DNA of 61,012 nucleotides from JBBPZA01 sp038199375. Lineage in GTDB: Bacteria > Actinomycetota > Thermoleophilia > Solirubrobacterales > Solirubrobacteraceae. Positions 40,390-49,440 of this stretch are shown here, in pieces (positions within the stretch are counted from its first letter, which is position 1; each line of letters begins with the position of its first letter). The DNA is taken from assembly GCA_038199375.1 (NCBI GenBank), contig JBBPZA010000009.1, forward strand, positions 1 to 61,012, given 5' to 3'. The notes below the pieces were generated by a model. It was given only the letters and a program-made list of their open reading frames with translations, did not search any database and had not been told where the DNA came from. Position numbers and translations under genes: made by a program.

Positions 40390-42254
40390 GGCACGCGGCC
40401 GGCCGCCGCGCAGACCGAGACGGCACGACCGCGGCCCTCCTCTCTCGGAGGGCCGCGCCGCTCGCCGCCCTCGCGGCCCTCACCACGGTCTGCCTCGCCG
40501 CGTCGCTCGCGAGCCCCGCGCACGCCCAAGCGCCGCGGCGCTGGGAGAAGCTCGCCGACCGGATGGCGGTGCCCTGGCCGCGGCTGCAGTACTCGGACGG
40601 GCGCTACCGCAACTGGCTTGGCGGCGGCACCCGGTACGGGGAGGCCCTGCTGGGCTACGCGCTGCTCGAGACGGGGATCCGGGAGCGCCGAGCGCGGTAC
40701 GTCACCGCGGGCCTTCGCTCCGTCACCTGGGCCGTGACCCGGCCCCAGGGCTTCCGCGACCGGGAGAGCGTGTTCGAGAACATGGCCGTCGCCGGCGCGT
40801 ACAACTTCGCCCGCCGGCGGCTTCGCGGCGACCGGCTCTTCCAGCGCGTTCGCGGCCGGTGGGCGAGCTTCCTGCGAGGAGTGACCCCCGTCTCGCTGTT
40901 CTACTACTCGCCGGACAACCCCCGCTTCGGCAACCACTACATCATCGAGGCGATCGGCATGCTCGAGCTCTTCCGCACGGGCCTGCGCTCGGACCGGCCG
41001 GCCGCCGCGCTTGGAGGCCAGCGCGCCCGGGCGCGGGCGGGGACCCTTCGGCTGCTGCTCTCCACGATCCCGAGGCTGGCTTCGCGCGGCGCCTCGCGCG
41101 CGGCCGGGGCGCAGACGTTCGTGCTCTCCGACCGGCCCGACAGCCCGCTCGCCTACCAGGGCCTCTCCGTCGGCGCCTACGCGCGGGCGCTCGACCTGCT
41201 CGGCGGCGCGACCACCCGGCGTGCGCAGGAGGTCCTCCAGCAGGCGGCGCGCGCGTCGTGGGTCCTCACCGCACCCGACGGAGACTCGGGCTACTTCGGC
41301 CGCTCGCAGGAGGAGGCCTGGTCGCTGGCCGGCGCCGCGCTGGGCGCCGAGGCGGCGGCACGGGACCGCAGGTCGAGCCCGGGATGGGACCGGCGCCTGC
41401 GCGCGGTGTCCGAGCGCTCGCTGATCCGCCTGCGCGACGAGTACGGCGTCGGTGGCAACGGCTTGTTCATCGTGCCCGCCCTGCGCGCCGGCAAGCTCGG
41501 GGGCCGGGGGGTCGACGGCGCGCCCGTCCCGGCCTTCGCCGGGCTGACGCTCGTGCTCACCGAGTGGGCGCTCGAGGAGATGGATCGCGGGCGCCGGCGA
41601 GCCGGGGCGCTGGCCGCCGACCGCGGCCTGCGCGCGCTGCTGGGGTCGGGCGAGGCCCGTTTCGCGGTGGTGCGGAGGGGCCCGGTGTGGATGGCGGTGC
41701 GCAAGACCAAGAGCGTCGATCGGGCCACCGATCTGCGCTACGACTTCGGCCTCGTCGCCTTCAAGGGACGACGGGGCGGGCGCTGGAGCGACGTCCTGCG
41801 CGTCCGGCCCAGGCAAACCGTCGGGCGCGACAGCGCGGGGCCGCTCCTGCGCCGCGGAGGGGCGACCGGACTGCCCTTCGGCAAGCGCATCGCGGTCGGC
41901 CGCTCGGGAGCGGTCACCGTCCGCGGCGGCTTTCGCACGCCGGGAGGCCGCGTGCTGCGCCGCGGCGTCCGCTTCACCTTCCGCCCCGCCGGCGCCTGCG
42001 TGCGCATGGCGGTCGCGGCCCGGCGCGGAGACCGCATCGAGCAGTCGGTCTTCCTCCGGGCCGGGTCGGGCCCCCGCCGGGTGGGCACCCGCTCGCTGCG
42101 CGACGCCGACCAGGCGATCACCGCTTCAGCCCCCTTCCGCGCGACGATCGGCGGTCGCTACACCTCCGCGGTCGACGCCAAGCTCGTGCGCGCGCGGCTG
42201 CGCTTCAGCGCACGCAAGAACGGGCGCATCGAGATCGCGATCTGCCCGGGCTGA
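40386..42254 (+). CDS. Secreted protein of unknown function, tandem paralogue B
   Basis: 622 residues if translation begins at CTG 40386, which overlaps the stop of paralogue A (CTGA). No ATG, GTG or TTG exists in frame before the mature protein. This start gives a sensible signal peptide: basic residues, then APLAALAALTTVCLAASLA and the cleavage site AHA-QA. The mature part aligns with paralogue A: NHYIIEAIGMLELFRTGLRS, GYFGRSQEEAWSLAGAA, ARFAVVRRGPVWMAVRK, LRYDFGLVAFKG, SAVD near the end. Unlike A it appears to be released rather than anchored. Function unknown; probably acts on the same or a related cell-surface polymer. Confidence 0.7.
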   Translation: MRHAAGRRADRDGTTAALLSRRAAPLAALAALTTVCLAASLASPAHAQAPRRWEKLADRMAVPWPRLQYSDGRYRNWLGGGTRYGEALLGYALLETGIRERRARYVTAGLRSVTWAVTRPQGFRDRESVFENMAVAGAYNFARRRLRGDRLFQRVRGRWASFLRGVTPVSLFYYSPDNPRFGNHYIIEAIGMLELFRTGLRSDRPAAALGGQRARARAGTLRLLLSTIPRLASRGASRAAGAQTFVLSDRPDSPLAYQGLSVGAYARALDLLGGATTRRAQEVLQQAARASWVLTAPDGDSGYFGRSQEEAWSLAGAALGAEAAARDRRSSPGWDRRLRAVSERSLIRLRDEYGVGGNGLFIVPALRAGKLGGRGVDGAPVPAFAGLTLVLTEWALEEMDRGRRRAGALAADRGLRALLGSGEARFAVVRRGPVWMAVRKTKSVDRATDLRYDFGLVAFKGRRGGRWSDVLRVRPRQTVGRDSAGPLLRRGGATGLPFGKRIAVGRSGAVTVRGGFRTPGGRVLRRGVRFTFRPAGACVRMAVAARRGDRIEQSVFLRAGSGPRRVGTRSLRDADQAITASAPFRATIGGRYTSAVDAKLVRARLRFSARKNGRIEIAICPG

Positions 42255-42441
42255 GGCCCCCCGCGAGCGCAGCGCGATGCTGAGCCGGCTCGCGGCGGCA
42301 CGCCGCGGTTCGCGGCCATCCGACGAGAAGGACCGTCCGCTTCGCCGCTCTCACGCCGACCCCGGGGCTCGCATCGCAAAGGAGCGTAGACGCCGGTGAT
42401 CTGCTCGGGGCCTCGCTGCTCTCAGTGGCCCCGGCGGCCGC

Positions 42442-43029
42442 TCAGGCCGGATCGCCCGGCAGCGCCTCGCCGGCGACGATCCGCTCGACGGCGTCTCGCC
42501 CGCGGGCGACGAGCTCGTCCACCTCGCTCGCGGGCTCCCCGAACTTCGCCAGCACGTACCCCGCCACCACGTCGGGATCGGTCGAGTCCGGACGCCCGAC
42601 CCCGAGGCGTACACGGGCGAAGTCGCGGCCCCCCACCTCCCGCGCGATCGACTTGAGCCCGTTGTGGCCCGCGAGGCCTCCGCCCAGGCGGGTGCGGACC
42701 GCGCCGAAGGCCAGGTCGATCTCGTCGTGGACGACCAGCAGCCGGTCGAGCCCGATCCGGTAGGCGCCGCGGGCAGGGCCGACCGAACGGCCCGCGTCGT
42801 TCATGTAGGTCTGCGGGAGGAGGACGGCGACGCGCGGCCCGCCCACGCCCGCGCGGCCCTCGGTCAGGAGACCCGCGTACTTGTCCTTCGGCTTGGGCAG
42901 CGCCCACCTCGCCGCCAGATCGCCGGCAACCTCGAAGCCGACGTTGTGACGGGTGCCGGCGTAGCGCGACCCCGGGTTCCCGAGGCCGACGACGAGCCAG
43001 TCGATACGCGGACGTTGGAGGATCGGCAC
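42442..43029 (-). CDS. pth: Peptidyl-tRNA hydrolase
   Basis: 195 residues. WLVVGLGNPGSRYAGTRHNV carries the conserved Asn and catalytic His; LLPQTYMNDAGRSV, VHDEIDLAFGAVR (catalytic Asp) and GGGLAGHNGLKSI are the other family blocks. It recycles peptidyl-tRNA released from ribosomes. It lies 39 bp downstream of the L25 gene, the usual actinobacterial pair. Confidence 0.96.
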   Translation of the reverse strand: MPILQRPRIDWLVVGLGNPGSRYAGTRHNVGFEVAGDLAARWALPKPKDKYAGLLTEGRAGVGGPRVAVLLPQTYMNDAGRSVGPARGAYRIGLDRLLVVHDEIDLAFGAVRTRLGGGLAGHNGLKSIAREVGGRDFARVRLGVGRPDSTDPDVVAGYVLAKFGEPASEVDELVARGRDAVERIVAGEALPGDPA

Positions 43030-43068
43030 GAAACGCGGCCGGCGCGAGGCCGGCGCCGCGGACGGCGG

Positions 43069-43770
43069 CTACTCGCCGGCGTCCTCGCCCCGCCGCTGGG
43101 CGTCCTGCGCCGTGTCGCCCGACGCCTCGCCCTCGGCGGCCGCCGCGGCCTGCTCGCCGACAAGCTCTGTCTCCTCCTCGACGCCCTCCTCCTCCTCGTC
43201 CTGGAGGCGCGGCGGGCTGAGCGTGGCGATCACGGTCTCCTGAAGGTCGTCGAGGAAAGCCACTCCGGCGGGCGCGGTGACCGCCTCGAGGGTGACGGTG
43301 TCGTTGATCTGCAACGCCGACACGTCGAAGGTGATCGAGTCGGGGATCTCGGTGGGCAGCGCCTCGACGGTGATCTCGCGCGTCACGTGCTCGAGCACCC
43401 CGCCCTCGGTGACTCCGGGCGAGTCCTCGGCACCGACGAGCTCGAGGGCGACCGTCGCCTGGATGACCTGATCGAGGCGCACGCGGAGGAGGTCGAGGTG
43501 GACGATCCCGCCGCGGACGACGTCGTGCTGCTCGTCCTTGACCACGACGGGGGTCGTCGTCTCTCCGTCGAGGCTGAGGTCGAGCACGGCGCCGGCGTGA
43601 GCGAGGGCGAGGCGCAGGCGGCGCGCCTCGACCTGGAAGGCCACCGGCTCCTCGCCGCCGCCGTAGACGATGCCGGGCACCAGGCCCGAGCGGCGCAGAC
43701 GGCGGGTCTCGCGGGAATTGGAGACCTTCCGGTGCTGCGCCTCGAGCGTGGTGGTGTGGTCGTCGGCCAT
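43069..43770 (-). CDS. rplY: 50S ribosomal protein L25/general stress protein Ctc
   Basis: 233 residues from ATG 43770; a longer frame upstream lacks conserved sequence. The 5S-rRNA-binding domain begins TTLEAQHRKVSNSRETRRLR, then GLVPGIVYGGGEEPVAF; a C-terminal TL5-like beta domain (about 95-185) and an acidic Glu/Ala tail follow. It binds 5S rRNA in the large subunit. It is cotranscribed with pth. Confidence 0.94.
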   Translation of the reverse strand: MADDHTTTLEAQHRKVSNSRETRRLRRSGLVPGIVYGGGEEPVAFQVEARRLRLALAHAGAVLDLSLDGETTTPVVVKDEQHDVVRGGIVHLDLLRVRLDQVIQATVALELVGAEDSPGVTEGGVLEHVTREITVEALPTEIPDSITFDVSALQINDTVTLEAVTAPAGVAFLDDLQETVIATLSPPRLQDEEEEGVEEETELVGEQAAAAAEGEASGDTAQDAQRRGEDAGE

Positions 43771-43827
43771 GGCGAGCAGGAAGGGTAGCGGGAGCGCCCG
43801 GATCGAGAATCGGCGCGCCGCTGGAGG

Positions 43828-43856
43828 CTGACACATTGCGCCGTGCGCGCTAGGCT
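43828..43856 (+). promoter_or_regulatory. Near-consensus promoter CTGACA-17-TAGGCT
   Basis: -35 CTGACA (43828-43833), 17-bp spacer, -10 TAGGCT (43851-43856), then 6 nt to GTG 43863. A clear leaderless promoter for the small membrane-protein gene. Confidence 0.65.
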
Positions 43857-43862
43857 GCCCGT

Positions 43863-44192
43863 GTGTCGCCGGACGCGGAGCTGGTCGTCCTGCTGGCGGG
43901 CCTGCACATCGTGGGGTTCGTCTTCGCCGCCGTGCTCTTCGTCGTGCTCATGCGGGCCGACACGGTCTCCCCGTGGTCGCCGCCCGACGACGAGGATGAC
44001 GGCGACGGCAACGACCGCACGCCCTCCCCGCGATCGGGCGGACCCAATGGCGGCGGGCTGCCGCTTCCCGACGCGATCCAGGCGCACGTACGGCTCCGGG
44101 GCCACGACCGGCTCGCCGATGCGCATACACCTCCCGGCCGCCGCCCCGCCCACCAGCCGAGACCCCAGCCAAACGTACCGGCGGGCGAGTAG
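43863..44192 (+). CDS. Small single-pass membrane protein with a disordered tail
   Basis: 109 residues from GTG 43863. An N-terminal helix (LVVLLAGLHIVGFVFAAVLF) is followed by an acidic linker and a Pro/Arg/Gly-rich tail without recognisable domain. Function unknown. It is convergent with the GH2 gene, whose stop lies 14 bp beyond. Confidence 0.6.
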   Translation: MSPDAELVVLLAGLHIVGFVFAAVLFVVLMRADTVSPWSPPDDEDDGDGNDRTPSPRSGGPNGGGLPLPDAIQAHVRLRGHDRLADAHTPPGRRPAHQPRPQPNVPAGE

Positions 44193-44205
44193 TTAAGAGG
44201 ACGGA

Positions 44206-46311
44206 CTAGCGGCGCGCCCGGGGGGCGGGCGCCGCCGGGACCGGGGCGGCCGGTGCCCCGAGCTGCTGGGTCTGCGTGTAGGCCTGCTGGAGCTGCCCGA
44301 AGACCGGCTTGCGGGCGCCATTGCGGTCGAGCGGCCCCTTCTGGTGCCACGGGGCCTCGCCGCGTGGGTTGCCGCCCATGTAGCCCGGCCGCACGCGGAA
44401 CTCCTGGAGGGTCCAGTAGACCGCGCCGGCGAGGTAGGGCTTACCGGCGAAGACGGCAAGCGTGTCGTTGAGGTAGTTGGCCTGGAACTCGAAGGTGCCC
44501 TTCTCCTCGGGCGGGCCGCTGCGGTTACCCTCGGCGCCGAACTCGGTGACCATCACCGGCTTGCTCGGGAAGCAGCCGCGGATCGTGTCGAGGAAGGCCG
44601 AGAGCTGCTGGTAGTCCGCGGTCTGCCCGACCGGCCCGGGGTACCAGCCGAAGTAGGTGTTCACGCTGATGAAGTCCAGCGGGCGGTAGACCGTCCGGCA
44701 CTCGCTGGGCGGGTAGCCGATGAGCGCCATGGTCACCGGTCGCGTCGGATCGAGCTTCTTGGCGGTTCGCGTCGCCGTGCCGATCCACGCCTGCTCGGGC
44801 GGCCCGGGCCGTGAGGTCAGCTCGTTGCCAATCGACCACGTGAGGACCGAGGGGTGGTTGCCGTTGGCGAAGATGTTCTCGCGCAGCTGGTCGAGCGCGG
44901 CGGCCTTCACGGAGGCGCGCTGGAGGAAGATGCTCTCGACCGACCAGACGGGGATCTCCGAGTACATGAGGATACCCTTGCGGTCGGCCTGCTCCTGGAG
45001 GTAGGGGCTGAAGGGATAGTGGCCGCGGATGAGCGTCCCGCCGAGCTCCTTGACGGAGTTGATGTAAAGATCGCGGATCTCGTTGGTCACCGCGGCGCCG
45101 GTGTTGACGTTGTCCTCGTGCAAGCCGAAGCCGCGGAGGTTGAGGACGCGGCCGTTGAGCGCGAGCCGACCGTCGGGCGTGATGTCGATGCGCCGGATGC
45201 CGCTGCGCAGCTCATAGCCTTCGATCGCGCGGGCGCGCCGGCTGCCCCTCCCGCCGCCACCGCCGGCCGCGCGGGCGGTGCCGTCGAGCGTGACGTCGTA
45301 GAGGTTGGGCTTGTCAGGCGACCACAGCCGCGGGCTGGGGACGGTGATGGTCCTCTTGAGGACCCGGTCGTCCCCCGCAGCGATCGTGGTCGAGCCGAGC
45401 TTGATCGCCACGCTGCCAAAGCGCCCACGTACCCGGACGGCCTGGCGCTTGCTCGAGCGGTTGCGCAGCGTCGTCTCGACCTCCACGCGGGCGGGGCCTC
45501 CGAGGCTCTTGAGCGTCGGGGTCACCCGCACCCGCTCGAAGTCGACCTGGTCGACCCGACGCAGGTAGACCTCGCGAAGCAGGCCCGAGGCGTTCCACCA
45601 CCCGCCGCGGGGCCGGCCGTCCGAGCCGTTTCCGCCAGGGGGGAGATCACTCGACGAGCGGCGGCTGTCCACCCGCACGACGAGCCGGTTGACCCCCCGC
45701 TTGAGACCCTTGAGGGCGACCTCGAAGGGCAGGTTGGCACCCGTGTGCTCGCCCACCTTGCGCCCGTTGAGGTAGACGGCGGCGCGGTAGTTGACCGACT
45801 CGAAGCGGGCGAGCCAGGCGAGGCCCGAGCGCTTGTCAGGAAGCCGGAAGTCCTTGCGGTACCACCCGACGCCTCCGTTCATGCTCGGGATGCTCAGGTC
45901 GCGCGCGGTCCAGTCGTGCGGGACCGCGACGGCGCTCCACCCCCGCGTCGAGGTCTGCCGAAAGTACTTGCGTCGGACGCCCTGGTCCTTCGGGTCCTTG
46001 CGAAAGAGCCACGCGCCGTCGACGAGGAAGCGCCCCTCGTTGCCGTCCTCGTAGAGGGTCTTGGCCGACGGAGTGCTGGGCCGGTAGGTCGGCGCCGGGG
46101 TTGGGCTGGGTGAGGCGGGAGCCTGGCCGGGAGCCGGAGGGGTCGGGCTCGGTGTCGATGGACCCTGGCCGGGAATCGCGGGGGCCTGGCCGGGAGTGGC
46201 GGGCGCCTGCCCCGGAAGCCCCGGAAGGCCCGGAATGGGGAGCTGCGCGAGCGCTGCCGGGGGCAGCGCCGCGATCAGGACGAGGAGGGCGATGGCGGGA
46301 AGGAAGCGCAT
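44206..46311 (-). CDS. Secreted glycoside hydrolase family 2 enzyme
   Basis: 701 residues. Signal peptide ending about ALA-QL, then a Pro/Gly/Ala-rich linker (PGQAPA-type repeats, about 23-80). The sandwich domain shows WSAVAVPHDWTARD, then GGVGWYRKDFRLP; the TIM barrel has the acid/base Glu in WSIGNELTS and the nucleophile Glu in VMVTEFGAEG. This is the beta-galactosidase/beta-glucuronidase/beta-mannosidase class; the sugar cannot be read from the sequence. It acts outside the cell, perhaps on the same polymers as the neighbouring tandem paralogues. A basic Pro/Ala tail ends the protein. Confidence 0.9.
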   Translation of the reverse strand: MRFLPAIALLVLIAALPPAALAQLPIPGLPGLPGQAPATPGQAPAIPGQGPSTPSPTPPAPGQAPASPSPTPAPTYRPSTPSAKTLYEDGNEGRFLVDGAWLFRKDPKDQGVRRKYFRQTSTRGWSAVAVPHDWTARDLSIPSMNGGVGWYRKDFRLPDKRSGLAWLARFESVNYRAAVYLNGRKVGEHTGANLPFEVALKGLKRGVNRLVVRVDSRRSSSDLPPGGNGSDGRPRGGWWNASGLLREVYLRRVDQVDFERVRVTPTLKSLGGPARVEVETTLRNRSSKRQAVRVRGRFGSVAIKLGSTTIAAGDDRVLKRTITVPSPRLWSPDKPNLYDVTLDGTARAAGGGGGRGSRRARAIEGYELRSGIRRIDITPDGRLALNGRVLNLRGFGLHEDNVNTGAAVTNEIRDLYINSVKELGGTLIRGHYPFSPYLQEQADRKGILMYSEIPVWSVESIFLQRASVKAAALDQLRENIFANGNHPSVLTWSIGNELTSRPGPPEQAWIGTATRTAKKLDPTRPVTMALIGYPPSECRTVYRPLDFISVNTYFGWYPGPVGQTADYQQLSAFLDTIRGCFPSKPVMVTEFGAEGNRSGPPEEKGTFEFQANYLNDTLAVFAGKPYLAGAVYWTLQEFRVRPGYMGGNPRGEAPWHQKGPLDRNGARKPVFGQLQQAYTQTQQLGAPAAPVPAAPAPRARR

Positions 46312-46500
46312 GGATCGATGCCACTGAACACGGCAACCGACGCAAGGTTGCCCTTCTAGGCCGAGGCAGGGTAGCGAGCGGCCGCGGTCGAGGAGCCGGC
46401 TCAGGCGGCGACCGGAGCGCTCCTGCGCCCAGTCGTCGGGGGAAGCGCGCGTCGAGCAGCCGCAGTTGGCGCCTTTACGCTCAAGCTGGGGCTTCCTCGC

Positions 46501-46950
46501 TCAGCAGCCCGCCTCGCGCCCGATCGGCGCACCGAGGTCGAGCAGCCGGATCTCGTAGCCGGCCAGGGGGTCGCCGGTGCGCCGGGCAGTGATGCACTGG
46601 ACCACAGGCAACTCCGAGCCCGTCCGCCAGGCGACCCGGGTCGCGCCGGTCCGCGATCCGAGCGAGATGCCGGGGTCGCTCACGTTGAGCACGTCCACCG
46701 GGAGGGGGCGTCGCAGCCGCGCGACGGTGCGGCGAACCCGGGTCGCACACCCCGGACGGGGCCGGCAGCCGTCCAGGAGGCGAAGCACCTCGCGCTGGTC
46801 GCCGCGCGCCTGCGCCTTGACGACGGCGATGGCGGCCGCCCGTTCATCGGCGCGCGCGGCGAGCACGCGGGCGACGAGCGCGCTGGCCACCAGGAAGACC
46901 GCCGCGGCGCCGAGGGCCGCTGCGATGATCACTCCACGGGGTCGGGGCAC
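46501..46950 (-). CDS. Membrane-anchored hypothetical protein
   Basis: 149 residues. One N-terminal membrane helix (VIIAAALGAAAVFLVASALV), then an extracytoplasmic domain of about 110 residues with four cysteines (GCRPRPGC, VVQCIT and a C-terminal Cys), likely two disulfides. No family is recognised. The start lies 10 bp after the stop of the preceding 236-residue gene, suggesting an operon. Confidence 0.65.
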   Translation of the reverse strand: MPRPRGVIIAAALGAAAVFLVASALVARVLAARADERAAAIAVVKAQARGDQREVLRLLDGCRPRPGCATRVRRTVARLRRPLPVDVLNVSDPGISLGSRTGATRVAWRTGSELPVVQCITARRTGDPLAGYEIRLLDLGAPIGREAGC

Positions 46951-46960
46951 GAGGCGGGCA

Positions 46961-47671
46961 TCATGCCCCCTCGTCGCCGTTCAGCTCGAGGAAGCGCTCG
47001 ACCGAGGCCTCCTGGTGCTCGAGGCGCTCCCCGAGCGCACGGGCGTGGTCGGCGGCGGCGCCGAGGAAGTCTTCGAGGCAGCGCTTCGGATCGTCGGGGA
47101 GCGGATAGACGCGGGCGACGTCCTGCTGCGCGCAGGCGATGCCGAGCGGCGGCCTGCCCGCTGCGAGCGTCCGCGCGCCACATACGGGAGTGACCACCAG
47201 ACCTCGATCGGGTGCGACCAGCGCCGTCGGCAGGAGCCGATGGGCAGGCAGACGGACGTCGAGCGAGACCGACCGGTCGATCGCGAGGGCGCCGCCGGCC
47301 AGGTCCTCGAGCGGCTCGCGCCAGATGTCGAGCACGGTGTCGGCCCCCACGAGCGCGTCGCGCATCGCCGTCACCTGCTCGGCGTAGAGGCGCTCGGCCT
47401 CCTCGCGGCCGTCGGCCTCGGCCAGGTCGAGGTCGCAGGGCACCCGCAGCAGCGCGCCGCCTGAGACCGCTGACCCGGCGCCGTGGCCCCCGGGGGCGAT
47501 GTAGGTCTGAATCGTTCCGAGGTCGCGACGGCCGTGGAAGATCACCGTGACCGTCTCGGACAGCGGCAGCCCGGTGACGCGCAGTGCGACCGCGGCGGCG
47601 TCGTCCTCGTCGAGCAGCGCACGCCGCAGCAGCTCCTCGGCGCGTTCGCCACCTTCCCGATCGTCGCTCAC
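46961..47671 (-). CDS. Hypothetical protein, alpha/beta
   Basis: 236 residues with no signal or membrane segment. It alternates strands and helices (RVTGLPLSETVTVIFHGRRD, ALLRVPCDLDLAEADGREEA, LAIDRSVSLDVRLPAHRLL) and ends with a coiled helix. It contains a GG-rich turn (APGGHGAGSAVSGGA). No family can be named. First gene of a two-gene unit with the membrane protein that follows. Confidence 0.6.
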   Translation of the reverse strand: MSDDREGGERAEELLRRALLDEDDAAAVALRVTGLPLSETVTVIFHGRRDLGTIQTYIAPGGHGAGSAVSGGALLRVPCDLDLAEADGREEAERLYAEQVTAMRDALVGADTVLDIWREPLEDLAGGALAIDRSVSLDVRLPAHRLLPTALVAPDRGLVVTPVCGARTLAAGRPPLGIACAQQDVARVYPLPDDPKRCLEDFLGAAADHARALGERLEHQEASVERFLELNGDEGA

Positions 47672-47753
47672 GGATCGTCCCTCATGGTCGCTCTTGTGGT
47701 TTTATCGGCCTTCTTCGGGTACATGATGACCCACCGGCAGGAGGGATTCACGA

Positions 47754-48029
47754 ATGACCGCTCTTTACAAGCCCATCGGCATCATCCTCGGCCTCGCCGC
47801 GGCGTCGCTGGGACGCCTCATCTTCGGCAAGGTCTGGGGCCTCGTCGAGGACGAGGAGCCGCCCGAGCCGACGACCGAGGAGACGTCCTGGCAGAAGCTC
47901 ATGCTCGTGGCCGCCGTCCAGGGCGTCATCTTCCGGATGACGCGCGTCGCGGTGGACCGCTGGGGAGCGATCGCCTGGAGTCGGCTCACCGGCACCTGGC
48001 CGGGCGAGAAGCGGCCTGATCCCGCGTAA
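47754..48029 (+). CDS. DUF4235-type small membrane protein
   Basis: 91 residues. KPIGIILGLAAASLGRLIFGKVWGL is quoted in part: a hydrophobic segment at 5-28, an acidic loop (VEDEEPPEPTTEE), then a second helix (MLVAAVQGVIFRMTRVAVDR), the pattern of DUF4235. GGAGG lies at 47741-47745, 8 nt before the ATG. Function unknown; common in actinobacteria. Confidence 0.75.
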   Translation: MTALYKPIGIILGLAAASLGRLIFGKVWGLVEDEEPPEPTTEETSWQKLMLVAAVQGVIFRMTRVAVDRWGAIAWSRLTGTWPGEKRPDPA

Positions 48030-48076
48030 CGGAGCGCAACGCCGTAGCTGCGGGCTCTGACAGGGCGACCCAGCTC

Positions 48077-48370
48077 ATGGACGCCCTCGGGTTGACCGAG
48101 GAGGAGTTGTGCGCGGTGCTCGACGCCGACGCGCTCATGCTCCTCTCGGGCCAGCTCGACCACCGCCCCGAGCTGCCGATCCTCCTGGACCTGCTCGCCG
48201 AAACCAGAGAGCGGGCGGGCGGCTCCCTCCTGCGCCGCTGGGTGCGAGCCCTCGGACCGGCCGGTCGCCCTATCGACCATCTGCTGGCCCGCGACTTCGC
48301 CGCCTTCGAGGACGCGCTCGGAGCGCTCGCCGAGCGGGGCTTCACGCTGCGCGGAGGCGCGGCGGAGTAA
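48077..48370 (+). CDS. Small hypothetical helical protein
   Basis: 97 residues. MDALGLTEEELCAVLDADAL, then PILLDLLAETRERAG and FAAFEDALGALAERGF. No membrane segment and no recognised family. It ends 8 bp from the convergent prs stop and begins about 47 bp after the DUF4235 gene, so they may be cotranscribed. Confidence 0.6.
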   Translation: MDALGLTEEELCAVLDADALMLLSGQLDHRPELPILLDLLAETRERAGGSLLRRWVRALGPAGRPIDHLLARDFAAFEDALGALAERGFTLRGGAAE

Positions 48371-48377
48371 GCAGCCC

Positions 48378-49409
<1,032 letters not shown>

Positions 49410-49440
49410 GGGAGTACCTTACGCCTCACGCTGGACACCG

